A model generated the notes under the pieces. It was not told the origin of the DNA, did not search any database, and worked only from the letters and a program-made list of their open reading frames with translations. From NCBI RefSeq assembly GCF_963576615.1, contig NC_088711.1, positions 64,327,248-64,391,247 on the forward strand: 64,000 bases of DNA, written 5' to 3'. This DNA is from Watersipora subatra (Eukaryota; Bryozoa; Gymnolaemata; Cheilostomatida; Watersiporidae). Below are positions 38,542 through 49,618 of this stretch, in pieces. Within the stretch, counting starts at the first letter, position 1; each line of letters starts with the position of its first letter. Made by a program: the position numbers and the translations under genes.

Positions 38542-39921
38542 TTACGCTGACATACTCTTGATCCACATGTAATGATCTTTGTAGAGAAGCAGGTTAACCT
38601 CGGGGAGACCTTCCGCCTCCTCAGTATACAACCGGTTATCCGTGTGGACAATCTCCATTCCACCATCTTTCCACTCAAACACATTAATCACAAGTTTGTT
38701 TTTGTTAGCAAACCTTTGTATCTGATCAACCGTCACCGGATACTTTAACATTTTGGTATTCAAGCTGTTTTGATATGGTGTGTAATTTGATAACCTGCCT
38801 ACGTGATCCGATGATGGGTATAGGCATGAGAGTATCGCCCACAAGAAGCACTTGTTATCATCCAAAGCCTCTGGATCTATTTCTTTTATTTTTTTAACTA
38901 ACGCTGATTTCTCGGTTTTGGTAGTAAAAGGAATGTCCATAGATTTTGCAATCCGTTTTATCACTGCCATTGTTTTGGCACCTCCATTGTTGACGTTTAT
39001 GATGGCATTTTTGTTCGCTAAAGCTTTAGGGGTTGGTTTGTACGTTCCACCTCTTAGAGGTTTCCACCGATAAATTTCCAAATAAAATCTAGATACTTGC
39101 TCCAAAATCCACCCCGAACCGTTGTTCGTAAATTCATCAATTTTTCTGATTATATTCGCTAGCTGTCTGTTTAATTCTTCATCCAGATTGGTTGATGCTA
39201 GGATTGGTATGGCGCCTTCTCTAGGGGTACCCCAGAATCGAGTGATTATAGTACCACGCTCCAGATGGTAGAATGCAACTTCAGCACTTACGCGAAGTTT
39301 TTTAGTTCGGTTAAACGCATCATTAATCCTACCTATAATGACGGGTTTGGCATGATTCCATACAAAGTCTATGTTGGCTGATTGATAACTGGATACATCT
39401 ATAGTAGATTTGTTGGTGACCTCATCTACAAAAGTGGTTCTTATCTCCACCCGTGGCGCTCTGTCAACACCTCTCAATGCGTCCACCAAGGCCGCTTTTT
39501 TCATACGCGGCCCAACTGTTATATCTCTGGCTTGAGCTAAAGATTTTAGATCTTTCATGCTCAAGTCATCCACTGTAAGACGTTTCTTGCCATTGACAAT
39601 ATCCTTTAACTCGGCTTTTCTCAGCTTTGCTGTATTCCCAAACCCCATCCGCTTCGCCTCCTCCCTCATCTGACTGGAGGTAGAGTCTCCGTACAGGTTT
39701 CTCACATTGCGGAGGGCATCATCCGGGTGTGGCTTTTTGTAAGTACCGTCTACCACTATTGGTATACCCTTACTAGTTTTACCAATCACTTTGGATCGAT
39801 CGCCAGCACGATACGCGAGCTCCGCTTTGCTCATTTTGCTGTATCCCTTTACACCGCTTCGCTTGGCATCCTGTCGAAGCCAGCTCGTATTCCCCTCTCC
39901 ATAGAGGTTTCTAATATCCAT
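38542..39921 (-). pseudogene. N-terminal part of the PolB gene, ended by an in-frame TAA
   Basis: 459 codons in the same frame as the polymerase ORF that follows immediately after TAA (38542-38544). It begins with SAP-like repeats (GYSKMSKAEL at 26-35, TAKLRKAEL near 97-105, ARDITVGPRMKKAALVDAL near 131-149), then a domain with NKCFLWAILSCLYP and HYMWIKSMS. In intact relatives that last block leads straight into the zinc finger now found after the stop. So the TAA most likely inactivates a ~1,360-codon gene. Starts at TATATAATAAATG. Confidence 0.8.
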
Positions 39922-39938
39922 TTATTATATAAAGCCTT

Positions 39939-40208
39939 TAAGCATTATTCAGTCAAATGAATTGATGTAGGTTTAAAGAATTTTGTATAATAAAGGTACA
40001 AATGGCAAGCGTGACCAGCACCGAAAGGTCCTGCAGTCGCGTGCTCTTTGGCAGCCGTACCTTCTCTCCGTACAAATTTCTAATATCCATTTTTTTAAAA
40101 TCCCAAGGATTTTAAAAACTTTCTAAAATTCTAGGTTTTTTAGTCATCTTTAGACAAAAAATGACAGGGCGAAAATTCTGGTCCAGAATAGTTAATTAGC
40201 ATACTACT
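39939..40208 (-). repeat. Right TIR of the Polinton
   Basis: Single-copy counterpart of the left TIR. It contains a stretch (about 40060-40092) resembling the first codons of the PolB gene 140 bp away (CTCTCC...TTTCTAATATCCAT). Confidence 0.88.
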
Positions 40209-40214
40209 AAATAT

Positions 40215-40712
40215 TATGATCCTAATATATTATCTTAGGATAGAATATTGTGCCTAAAACTACAATAACAAGGACATCAAAACCTTGCCAGCAAATAAAA
40301 TTCAACTATACAAGATAATGCTTGATAACTTTGCAATTGCTTGTTAGACAAATTTAAACTACACACAATTATCAAAATTTGAGAAACTAAATCACATGCA
40401 TATTTTGTTGTAAGTCTAAAAATTTATAGCAACAAAACATGCTACTAACAACAAAGTTGCTGAAAAAATACCATGTGAAGCTCAAAGTTGTTAAAACGCT
40501 CTTTTTGAAAATTCAAATTATATTTTGTGTTAAGAAGAAATAAGATATTATGAAAAAATAAAAAATTTAGTATCGTTTCACTTAACAAATAACCTGCATG
40601 TCGCATGTCTCTTTTTACAATTTACGATTCCTTCTATCTGTAAAAATCTGATCATGCATTTGTGTTATTTCATTAGATTGTAATATAAAATAGTAATTAT
40701 TTTATATTACAG
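40215..40712. other. Intron end with splice acceptor
   Basis: AT-rich, no ORF. Ends in TTTTATATTACAG, a good acceptor for the exon at 40713. Confidence 0.6.
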
Positions 40713-42467
40713 GCCCACGGGATAGCCAATTTCTGTGTGACTTTAGCACCAATTGCTGAAGCTACTAAAAGGTATAGACTAGTTTATGACATAGAAAAAA
40801 GTTGGTACAAAGGAAACCATCCTCTCAGCTATGATGAACATCAGCAGATGATTAGTAACCATAAGGCACTTCTAGAAAAGTATAGAGAAGATACCAGAAA
40901 AGACTTTAGTGCTCTTGATGCTTTAGGAAATTCTGTGAGTGATGATGACATATTCAGTGAGGAAAATCTTAGAAATGCCGAGTTTGCTAGTCAGAAAGTA
41001 TTTTCAGCTAGCGAAACCTGCAGCAAGAGACTTGTGAAGGTATCTAAAAAAATTCTCCAAGCAAGCATTGATGTGCTGAAAAAGAACGATGAAGAAGCTC
41101 CGTGTAAGTTTGCTATCATTGGATTGGGTTCCATAGCAAAGGGAGATGCAACTCCATACTCTGATCTAGAGTATGCTATCATCATGGAGAAGGCATCAGA
41201 TTACTTTGAAAACCTAGCAGTAGACAGCTACTTCAGAATAGGAAATCTAGGTGAGAGTCCTCTGAAGTCCTTTGATATTGATGAGTTGGAGACAAACAGT
41301 GAGTTAAGTAAGCTAGCTAAAAAGGCTGTCACTGGATACAGAATAGATGGAATCACTACAAACTCTGGTAACATTCCAACAGGTAATGGTAGGGAGGGAG
41401 GTCTGAGTCTGACACTAACAGTAGAACAGTTCATGGAGCTTTACAAATATGAGGCTGAGAAACCAGTTGGACGCCTTGCAGATAAATCTGACATGCTCTC
41501 CTCTACTGTCATCATATTCTCAAGTGAGGACTCAACTGATCAGAGCCAGCTGTATGATCAGTTTGTTTTTGAAAGAAAAGCATATGAAAATTGTTCTGTA
41601 GGAGCGAAGGTGAAGAAAAAGCGTTTTGATTTATTCAAAAGGGACATTGATAAATATACCTTTTTACCAGAATTCGTATCATTTCGACCCCCTCAGAATC
41701 TGAATGTCACTGTGAAAGAGAAGATATTCAGATATCCAACTCTCCTTGCAAACAATTTGAAGATGTGTCTTGGACTCACTTTTAGGCAGTCTTTTGAAAT
41801 GTACAAAGAGATGTATATGCAGGGTCTGTTGTCATCAGAAAACCTACAGTGTTTCAACATACTCCTCGCTCTTTCTATATACATTCGTACTTCCTCTTAT
41901 CTGAAAATGAGATGTCAAGCAGAGTTTGTACAAGTCGAAAAATACTACCAAGGTGGTCAGATATTGTCCTATGCGGTTCCTTCACATCTAGTTGTTATTA
42001 TGGGTTGTCTTCTCTTTCCGATCAAACGGTTCATCAAATCCAGGATGATGGAACTCAAGTTTTCTGCCGAGACTAATAAACAGTCAAGCATCGATGTGGC
42101 ATCATTATTTAAAGGTCTTCAAGTTCCTCAAAAAGATTTTTGGCTCAAGTCAGAAGTACTCTACTTCACAGGCCAATACCATGATGCTACAGAGGAAGTC
42201 AGCAAAGCGATTGGACAACCCATTACCTCAACAACCTTTGCTGAGCTACAAAAAATCAGTCAGGTGTCGGTAGATGGAGTTGCACTTGATAAGCGTTTGC
42301 AGTTGTGCACATACCTTTTGTATTACTCACACAACTACAAGTTAGCTTTGGAATGCTTTCAATATTTTTGTAAAAAGCAGCCTCAACGAAGCCTTTGGAA
42401 GCTGCTGGCAGCACACTGCAGCAAAGAGATTGGGGACTACAGGGCTGCTCAACAACTGCTTAAAGAG
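40713..42467 (+). CDS. Nucleotidyltransferase-like exon of the host TPR gene
   Basis: 585 codons between acceptor TATTACAG (40712) and donor GAG|GTGAGT (42468), phase 0 at both ends. The stop at 42480 lies in the intron. It contains GLGSIAKGDATPYSDLEYAI (about 41124-41183), the G-S-x(n)-D-x-E signature of nucleotidyltransferases of the DUF294/GlnD-like group, then LPEFVSFRPPQNLN and a helical C-terminus that looks TPR-like (DYRAAQQLLKE). The two acidic residues are kept. Proteins joining this domain with TPRs are known in marine invertebrates; substrate unknown. No break is seen in this exon. Confidence 0.82.
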
Positions 42468-43580
42468 GTGAGTCAGTTGTAGCATATCACTGGATGTATA
42501 GTTGAGTGATAGTAGAAAGGTAGGTAGGCTAGCTTAGGTGACAAGGGATGACAGGAGAGAGAAAAAAGAATGAGAAAGTTAGTTTTTAAAAGTAGAGAGG
42601 TTATCTACACTTACAGCAGTATTATAATAACTCCCATAATCAGATGGCCGCAATAGACACAGACCATCGGGGTAGATGTATTGATGTTGTAAGATTACAT
42701 ACCTGGATAATCTATACTGATCAGTATCTAAAAGTATCTAACACATGACTTCTTGAAGCTTAGTGTGTTGTGGGACTGAGCTCGTATGTCAATTTACTCT
42801 TGTCTCAAAGCACTATTTCCTATATAAAATAACTATGGACAAATAAATTCATTACCACGCAATTAAAAAGCAACCTAAAACAAAATATTACGGTAGAAAA
42901 GAATGTTTTTGATTGTTATAATTGAGTCCCTATGCTAACAAAGTAATCAATACTTATTTAGTATAATATATATATATGTATTTAGTTGTTATTAGGTGCA
43001 ATAAAATGTAACATCACTATCTACACTACTCTACGGAATGTTGCCTTCTAGACAGACATTGTGGATAACAATGGTCTGAGAGAAAGATTTAGCAGCTATG
43101 TGTTTGGTACACTAAACCTTTATGACCCTACGTAACAGATAATTAGAATTTAACTTAAATGAATATATAGCTTACTGAATGCACACTTGAAGCTAAGTTT
43201 TAATCTTTTATTAAACTTACTTTAATTTTGCTGTCCTATTTTTTACTATTTGCTTCCGGTGTGGCGCTTTTGGTCTCACGTTCACTATAAGTTTCATTCA
43301 ACTTTGTAGAAAACCTTTTGCCAACTTTTTATAGAAAAAATACCTAGCGATGCTGCTCTCAAATGTGTCCTTTCACACCTTTGGCCATGTAGTGGCCATG
43401 GCGGACTGATTCATGCGCTCAAATCTGATTGATTACTTGTATCTAAAAAAGAAATTGCTAGAAAGTTTACTTGTATCTCGAGTTTATCGCATGTTGGGGC
43501 ATTCATATGCAGAGATACGGCTGTATATTATATGTAACTTTAGTGATTGTTTAATACCCACTAAGTATTTATTTCTTGAG
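42468..43580. other. Intron of the host gene
   Basis: 1.1 kb, AT-rich, with a short TA run near 42965. No other feature seen. The acceptor ATTTCTTGAG before 43581 is weaker than the other sites. Confidence 0.55.
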
Positions 43581-44534
43581 GCAGAGCAATCTTTGGAGAA
43601 GTCAGATGTTAATACTTCTGAGGGTGTAAAGGAGAGCCACAGAGACACATTAATTACTTACACAAACATCGATTTAGTGTATCGGGCATTGAGTGAGTAT
43701 GAGAAGGCATCGCAATACTTCACCAAAGCTCTGAGCATCACCAAGGCTTTATATCCTGATACCAAGCATGCCATTGCAGACAGAAGTCTTAATAACTTTG
43801 GATTGGCTAATATCTGGCAGGGTGATTATGAGCAAGGCAATTGCTGTGAGTTATCTGACATGCTAGAAGCAAGTGTGGAATATAAAATAGATGCCATACA
43901 TCCTGATATGGCTACTAGCTACAATAACATAGGTTTAGTGTATGGCTCTTTGGGTGGCTACAGACAAGCATTAGAATATTACACGAAAGCATTAGACATG
44001 CAAAAGGCTGTGTATGGAGAGGACACCAACTGCACTGATATTGCTACATCCTACAATAACATTGGTTCAGTATACAACTCATTGGGTGACTACAGACAAG
44101 CATTAGAATATCACATGAAAGCATTAGACATGCAAAAGGCTGTGTATGGAAAGGATACCAACCACACTGATACTGCTTCCTTCTACAATAACATTGGTTT
44201 AGTATACCACTCTTTGGGTGACTACAGACAAGCATTAGAATATTACAAGAAAGCATTAGACATGCGAAAGGCTGTGTATGGAGAGGATACAAACCATACT
44301 GATACTGCTACCTCCCACATTAACATTGGTTCAGTATACCACTCTTTGGGTGACTACAGACAAGCACTAGAATATCACAAGAAAGCATTAGACATGCAAA
44401 AGGCTGCGTATGGAAAGGATACCAAACATGTTGGTATCATTGGCATCTGCCGTAACATTGGTTTAACATACTACTCCTTGGGTGACTACAGACAAGCATT
44501 AGAATATTACACCAGAGGATTAAACATGCTATAG
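43581..44534 (+). CDS. TPR-repeat exon of the host gene, truncated by TAG
   Basis: Starts in phase 0 with AEQSLEKSDVNT, matching the phase of the previous donor. At least six 42-residue TPRs of the NPHP3/kinesin light chain kind follow (SYNNIGLVYGSLGGYRQALE, YYTKALDMQKAVYGED). Neighbouring units are highly alike at DNA level. TAG at 44532-44534 ends the frame, yet the next 15 codons still match the start of another repeat (MYGENTINTDIASS) before a second stop. The C-terminus therefore seems lost in this allele or copy. TPRs normally bind partner proteins. Confidence 0.75.
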   Translation, partial: AEQSLEKSDVNTSEGVKESHRDTLITYTNIDLVYRALSEYEKASQYFTKALSITKALYPDTKHAIADRSLNNFGLANIWQGDYEQGNCCELSDMLEASVEYKIDAIHPDMATSYNNIGLVYGSLGGYRQALEYYTKALDMQKAVYGEDTNCTDIATSYNNIGSVYNSLGDYRQALEYHMKALDMQKAVYGKDTNHTDTASFYNNIGLVYHSLGDYRQALEYYKKALDMRKAVYGEDTNHTDTATSHINIGSVYHSLGDYRQALEYHKKALDMQKAAYGKDTKHVGIIGICRNIGLTYYSLGDYRQALEYYTRGLNML

Positions 44535-44872
44535 ACAATGTATGGAGAGAATACCATCAATACTGATATTGCTAGTAGCTAAATTGCACCTAGCTCAACA
44601 TTTTTTCTCATTGGGTGATTAGGAACAAATGTCAGAATGTGAGTCCAAGACATCAGGCATGAAGTCCAAGAGGAATGACAAGAGTTCAGCTCATCCTCAT
44701 GTTAATGGTAACACACAAACAGAGAGACATTGTGAATAAATTAATAAAACCAAACATAACAGAGATGGTCACATCAGAGATGTTGCACATACACAGAAAA
44801 CAACCATGATGATTCATATACTTGTTAGTTAAAAATGCCTATCCATGTAACCAGGTGTCCTAACATTTAACT
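44535..44872. other. Spacer with a TPR remnant
   Basis: The first ~48 bases are a decayed TPR unit in frame with the gene. The rest shows nothing. A 25-base segment, CCAGGTGTCCTAACATTTAA and five more, at about 44851 recurs at 45711. Confidence 0.5.
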
Positions 44873-44876
44873 TTAA

Positions 44877-45687
44877 ACCATAACTGTCCCGAACAACTTT
44901 TATCGTATTTACTAGGTAAATCAAGCACACTGATTCCGATTTTGTACTCAAAATAAAGATTAGTCTACTAACTTTCAGAGTAATGAAGGCTTTTTACAGC
45001 GTTTTAATATCGGTCTCGAAAACAACACAATCGGCATAACAAGCTCCGCCCATAAATACGTGACGTAACCTAGCTTTTTAGGAACAGAAGTTACGTAGAG
45101 ATGTTTAGACCGGTTTAGGATAATAGAGATGGGTGTTTTAAAATCCATTAATATCTAGATTCAGTCTTAAAAATAATATCGTTCTTTTCTAAAAGGTCTG
45201 ATATTATCTGACAGTCTTTTTTTTTCTATTTAGCATTGCGTATTTGAAAAAGCGCGATAACATCGCTAGCGTGTAAATAAACCGCGCTTTTTGAGCTCAT
45301 TTTTCTCGGCTTTCAGCCCATTTAAACGTCATGTAACAAGCTACGAGCAATTTTAAATAGTTTATATACTTTTCATAAAAAACTGAAATTATTTTACAGG
45401 CTGGATTTAGATAATAATGGGTTTTAAGACACTCATCTCTATTATTCTAAATCGGACTAAACATTCCTAACTTCCGTTCCTGAAAAAGCTAGGTTTCATC
45501 ACATATTTATGGGCGGAGCTTGTAATGCCGATTGTGTTGTTTTCGAAACGGCTATTGAAATGCTTTAATAAATCCTAAATGACTTTGAAGGTTAGTGGAC
45601 TAATCTTTATTTTGAGTACAAAAATCGGAATCAGCATGTCTGATTTACCTAGTAAATACGATAAAAGTTGTTTCTGACAGTTATGGT
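44877..45687. mobile_element. TTAA-flanked fold-back MITE, 811 bp
   Basis: Bounded by TTAA on both sides (44873-44876, 45688-45691). Terminal repeat ACCATAACTGTC. The two arms of ~330 bp are inverted copies of each other (CTAGGTAAATCA, ATGGGCGGAGCTTGTNATGC), about 85-90% alike by eye. No ORF. The TTAA target fits piggyBac or Kolobok mobilisation. Confidence 0.8.
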
Positions 45688-45691
45688 TTAA

Positions 45692-46280
45692 TACCCCAAG
45701 TTTAATAACCAGGTGTCCTAACATTTAACTTTAATACCCCAGGGTCGGATACAACCCGTCCCTTAATAATCTGACATTTGCCATATAACTACATGTAGCA
45801 GCAAACATTAGGCAGAGTGAGTTGACTTTCTGCTGGCTCACTTTGTACTCGGTGCCTACCATTCTCATATTTTATACTGAATATTATGGTTTCATTTGAT
45901 CTGCTAGCCTACTATATACTAACTTGCAAGTTTTATGTTTATGGAAATATGATTATTAATAAACTCATGTTTGCTTGTGAGATGTTCCACTACCTTAATA
46001 TTCTGTGCAGCCATCTTGGAATATATTTCGATGGCACACAATGATCTTGACCTCTATAAAAATATTGCAAATTACACCTTACCATATTGAATATAGGAAT
46101 AACACTAAACAGTTCAGGAAAATATTTGATACAATGCACAGAAAAAAAGATAAATAAACTTGGCAAGGCAGTTTTATAACATTTTCCAAATGAAGCAGCA
46201 ACTAAGTCATTCTTCTATACAAAATCATGAGATCAATATTGAACATTTTAATGCCTCTTATTATTTCATAAACATTCATG
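45692..46280. other. AT-rich spacer
   Basis: Contains the second copy of the CCAGGTGTCCTAACATTTAA segment (45711). Nothing else is supported. Confidence 0.5.
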
Positions 46281-46284
46281 ATGA

Positions 46285-47190
46285 GTACACCTCACTCACT
46301 CGCTCGCCATCGCTCTCTCGCTCGCTGTCACTCTCTCGCTCATCATCGCTCTCTCGCTCGCCATCACTCTCTCTCTTGCTCGCCATCACTCTCGTTCGCC
46401 ATTGCTCTCTCACTTGCCATCTCTCTCTCGCTCGCCATCGCTCTCTCGCTCGCCATCGCTCTCTCGCTCGCTATCGCTCTCTTGCTCGCTATCGCTCTCT
46501 CTCTCTCGCCATCGCTCTCTCACTCGCCATCACTCTCTTGCTCGCCATCGCTCTTTCGCTCATCATCGCTCTCTCTTGCTCGCCATCACTCTCTCTCTTG
46601 CTCGCCATCACTCTCTCTCTTTCGCCATCGCTCTCTCACTCGCCATCACTCTTTCACTCGCCATCGCTCGCCATCGCTCTCTCGCTCGCTATCGCTCTCT
46701 TTTTCACTATTGCTCTCTCTCTCATCATTGCTCTCTCTCGCTCGTCATCACTCTCTCGTTCGCCATCACTCTTTCTCATTCGCCATCACTCTCTCTCGTT
46801 CGCCATCACTCTCTCACTCGCCATTGCTCTCTCGCTTGCCATCGCTCTCTCGCTCGCCATCTCTCGCTCGCTTGCCATTGCTCTCTCGTGATCTTTCTCT
46901 CGCCATCGCTCTTTCGCCATCGCTCTCTCGCCATCGCTCTGTCGCCATCACTTTTTTAGCCATTGCTCTCTCACTCGCAATTGTTCTCTCACTCACCATC
47001 ACTCTCTCACTCACCATCACTCTCTCACTCACCATCTCTATCTCACTCACCTTCGCTCTTTTGCTCGCCATTGCTTTTTTGCTTGTCATTGTTCTCAGAG
47101 CTTGCCGTCCGCTCACTGTCGTTTGCTATCGCTTGTTGTCAATTGCTGTTGCTCACCATCCCTTGCCCATCGATCGCCGTCGCTTGCTGA
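46285..47190. repeat. CTCTCGCTCGCCATCG low-complexity tandem block
   Basis: About 900 bp of variable 12- to 18-bp units based on CTCTCGCTCGCCATCG. It degrades toward the right. The long ORFs in several frames (Ser/Leu/Arg/His-rich) are artefacts. Confidence 0.93.
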
Positions 47191-47231
47191 TCGAAAAGCT
47201 ACAATCAATAGATCAACAACATCTATGACTT

Positions 47232-48194
47232 ATGCTGGTAGACCAAAAAAGGGCTCAGATGGTTATCTTTATGAAGGTGATATTCCCACGACCAAACAGA
47301 GTGAAGCGATTGGTTGGGAGACTTATGATAAATGCACATGTGCACACAACTCCCGAAAATTATTCATCAACAATGAGACGAACCAAAATGTATCAAAATT
47401 TAGTCAACAAATTTAACCATTGTTTTGTAGAGTCATTAAAGTATAATAACGATGCAAAACACATACAAACCTATTTAAATATGTTACCAAGTCTTTGTAA
47501 AACGTCGTTATTATCTTAAAACTTACCCATCTGATCGGATTATACACAAATTGACTGATTTATTTGGACGAAAATTGCCACAAAACGCTTGAAAAGCTCG
47601 GTTTAATAAAAGTTAGACCGAAAATTGAAACGCCAATAAAGCCGTGCGACAGATAGTAGAACTATTTAGCAGTGCGCATTTCACGAGAAAACCTTTGTAA
47701 TTTCACCAGTCTATGGCCTTGTTTACTTGTAATCAAACTTATTCGAAGGTTTCTGTAATAAACGTAGACCGTTTGAGGCGTAGACCGATTTACAGGTACG
47801 AAATTGTGGTGCACAGTTTATCAGCCTATGTTTTTTTTGTCCAATCACCGAAAGTTTCATTGAGGTATTTAAGACGTTAGTCGAAATTCTTTACAACCTA
47901 TGTACAAGCTAGGGCCGAACTACAATGCCCCTTTATGACGAGGCATTCCTCTCGATCTAGCATGGGGTTTGACAATACACAAGAGTCAAGGTTCTAACAC
48001 GGCTAAAGCTGTCATTGATATAGGCCACCACGGAATGACCGCTGGAATATCGTTTGTTGCTCTATCTCTCTCGAATTCGAAACATCAATGACTTACTTGT
48101 TAACAACTTCGCTAGGGAGCGCATCACTCGATTAGCTATCAATGACCAATTCTTACAACGCAAAAGAGAGGAGACTAGACTGCGTGACATTTAA
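47232..48194 (+). pseudogene. Decayed PIF1-like helicase, part of a dispersed repeat
   Basis: At 47939-48080 the frame reads RGIPLDLAWGLTIHKSQGSN and then ISFVALS, the motif V/VI region of PIF1/Helitron-type helicases. A frameshift near 48065 moves the end (SRIRNINDLLVNNFARERIT) to another frame that stops at TAA 48192-48194. Upstream (47232-47800) the sequence recurs inverted at about 60960-61560, but is broken by stops. It is a dead mobile-element helicase, family (Helitron or other) unsettled. Confidence 0.6.
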
Positions 48195-49618
48195 CAGATA
48201 CCGTATAGCCTACTTATAACAGATATTGTAATATCAACAATTACCAATTACTTGTATACCTGGTTTCAACCCAACATTACCTCCAAAATAAATTGTTAGT
48301 TGCACCTTTTTAGAGTCGTGCTCCCTCAAATTTATTTTATATCATCTCAAACAAGTCTCATTTACACTATACTCTGTCAATTCCTGCTGAGACATACTTT
48401 TTTAACAATCTACAGTACCCTTTCTTTTTTCCATTATCACTTTGGTCGTGGGCTGTATGACAGTGGAATTTCTAGTTTGCACAAAATGTTACTCTTGTTA
48501 AAGAAGATCCCTTTGATGAGTTAGATAATTAAAAGTTGGAGTGATGAGTCAGCGTGTACAACGTCAGTACTCTATTCATAATGTAAGTTATACCTTCAGC
48601 TTAGCAAGACTTACATCACTAGATCTGTAAGTTGTAGCAACCTAGCAAGCATTTTTAGTAGACTCCCTTGCTAAGCAATTGTTATATCACACAGGATGCT
48701 ATACAACGTATTATTCTATATATATAATTCTCAGAGTTTGTCATTTATCTGTTTAAATATCTGTCTGTACAGTTATAGTTATCGAATGATGGATTTGAAC
48801 TCAAGGAGAATGCGACCGTTAGGAGAATGCTCTAACAAAGCATTAAAACACTGAGTTATACAGTCCTTAGAATTCTATTGCTCTTATCATATACTGTATA
48901 CTCTTTTCTCAATTACACACGCTAAATGACGTATTAATTGATATGTCAATTAATTGATAATTAATTGTGCCCACGTGTTGTGCAAAATATTTTGTGTACA
49001 AATCGACGCTTTTTCGTCTTCGCCATACTAGGGCGAATTTGTTTCCAGTCATACGATATCAACAATAACTTCTCTCAAAATTAAAATTTAGCCATTATTT
49101 CACTGATTAAGACAAAATAGAAAAAAATTTGAAATGCTATTTTTCCGCTATCAGCGTTATCCACTATGATAAAATGAATCCGCAAACAGATAAGTAATAA
49201 AATTCTAGTTCAAAATTAGAAGTTTACTAAGATACATACTAAAACTTCATTCAAGTATGTGTTTAGTAAGCCAAATTCATTTAAATTAGCTTCAGCGTTT
49301 TTGTTCCGCTTCTATCTCAAAGGTAAGAACTCTGCACATAGTACATTGCAATGTTATATTATTTTGCGGATCATAACCGCAAAATGCACTAAAGTTATTG
49401 TAGGTACTATAGTTACTAAGGTTAATATATTGTGTTGTTGCTATTTTTAATAATGGTGATTTTTGATGATTTTACCATGAGGTGATTGCACTAAATAATT
49501 AATATGGGTTTCTATACCACTCTATACGTCTATACGATATTTTCCTTTTATGCCGCCAACACTGAAAAGAACTGAAATCATGTAAATGCATACCAAATAA
49601 ATTTTCATTGTAATCGTA
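48195..49618. other. Spacer, partly repeat-derived
   Basis: 48405-48480 (TTCCATTATCACT, GGTCGTGGGCTGTATGACA) has an inverted match at about 59755-59825, so the dispersed repeat continues to here. From 48540 on, nothing recognisable; AT-rich. Confidence 0.5.

Larger units (their letters stand above)
24790..40208. mobile_element. Polinton/Maverick, 15.4 kb, virus-like DNA transposon
   Basis: The ends read AGTAGTATGCTAATTAAC inward, and the flanks AGATAT (24784-24789) and AAATAT (40209-40214) are a 6-bp target duplication with one mismatch. It encodes the Polinton core set: protein-primed PolB, retroviral-type integrase, packaging ATPase, major capsid, penton-like minor capsid and several conserved small virion proteins. 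Genes are packed with 4-150 bp gaps on both strands. Two core genes carry single in-frame stops and no adenain-like protease is visible, so this copy is probably not autonomous now. It lies within the inferred intron of the host TPR gene. Confidence 0.96.

Noticed and set aside
46160..47228. Long Ser/Leu/His-rich ORFs (up to 316 codons)
   Set aside because: Low-complexity CTCTCGCTCGCCATCG repeat translated in several frames; no domain.
48300..48524. 74-codon ORF as a gene
   Set aside because: Part of the dispersed repeat that is also found inverted near 59.8 kb without an open frame.
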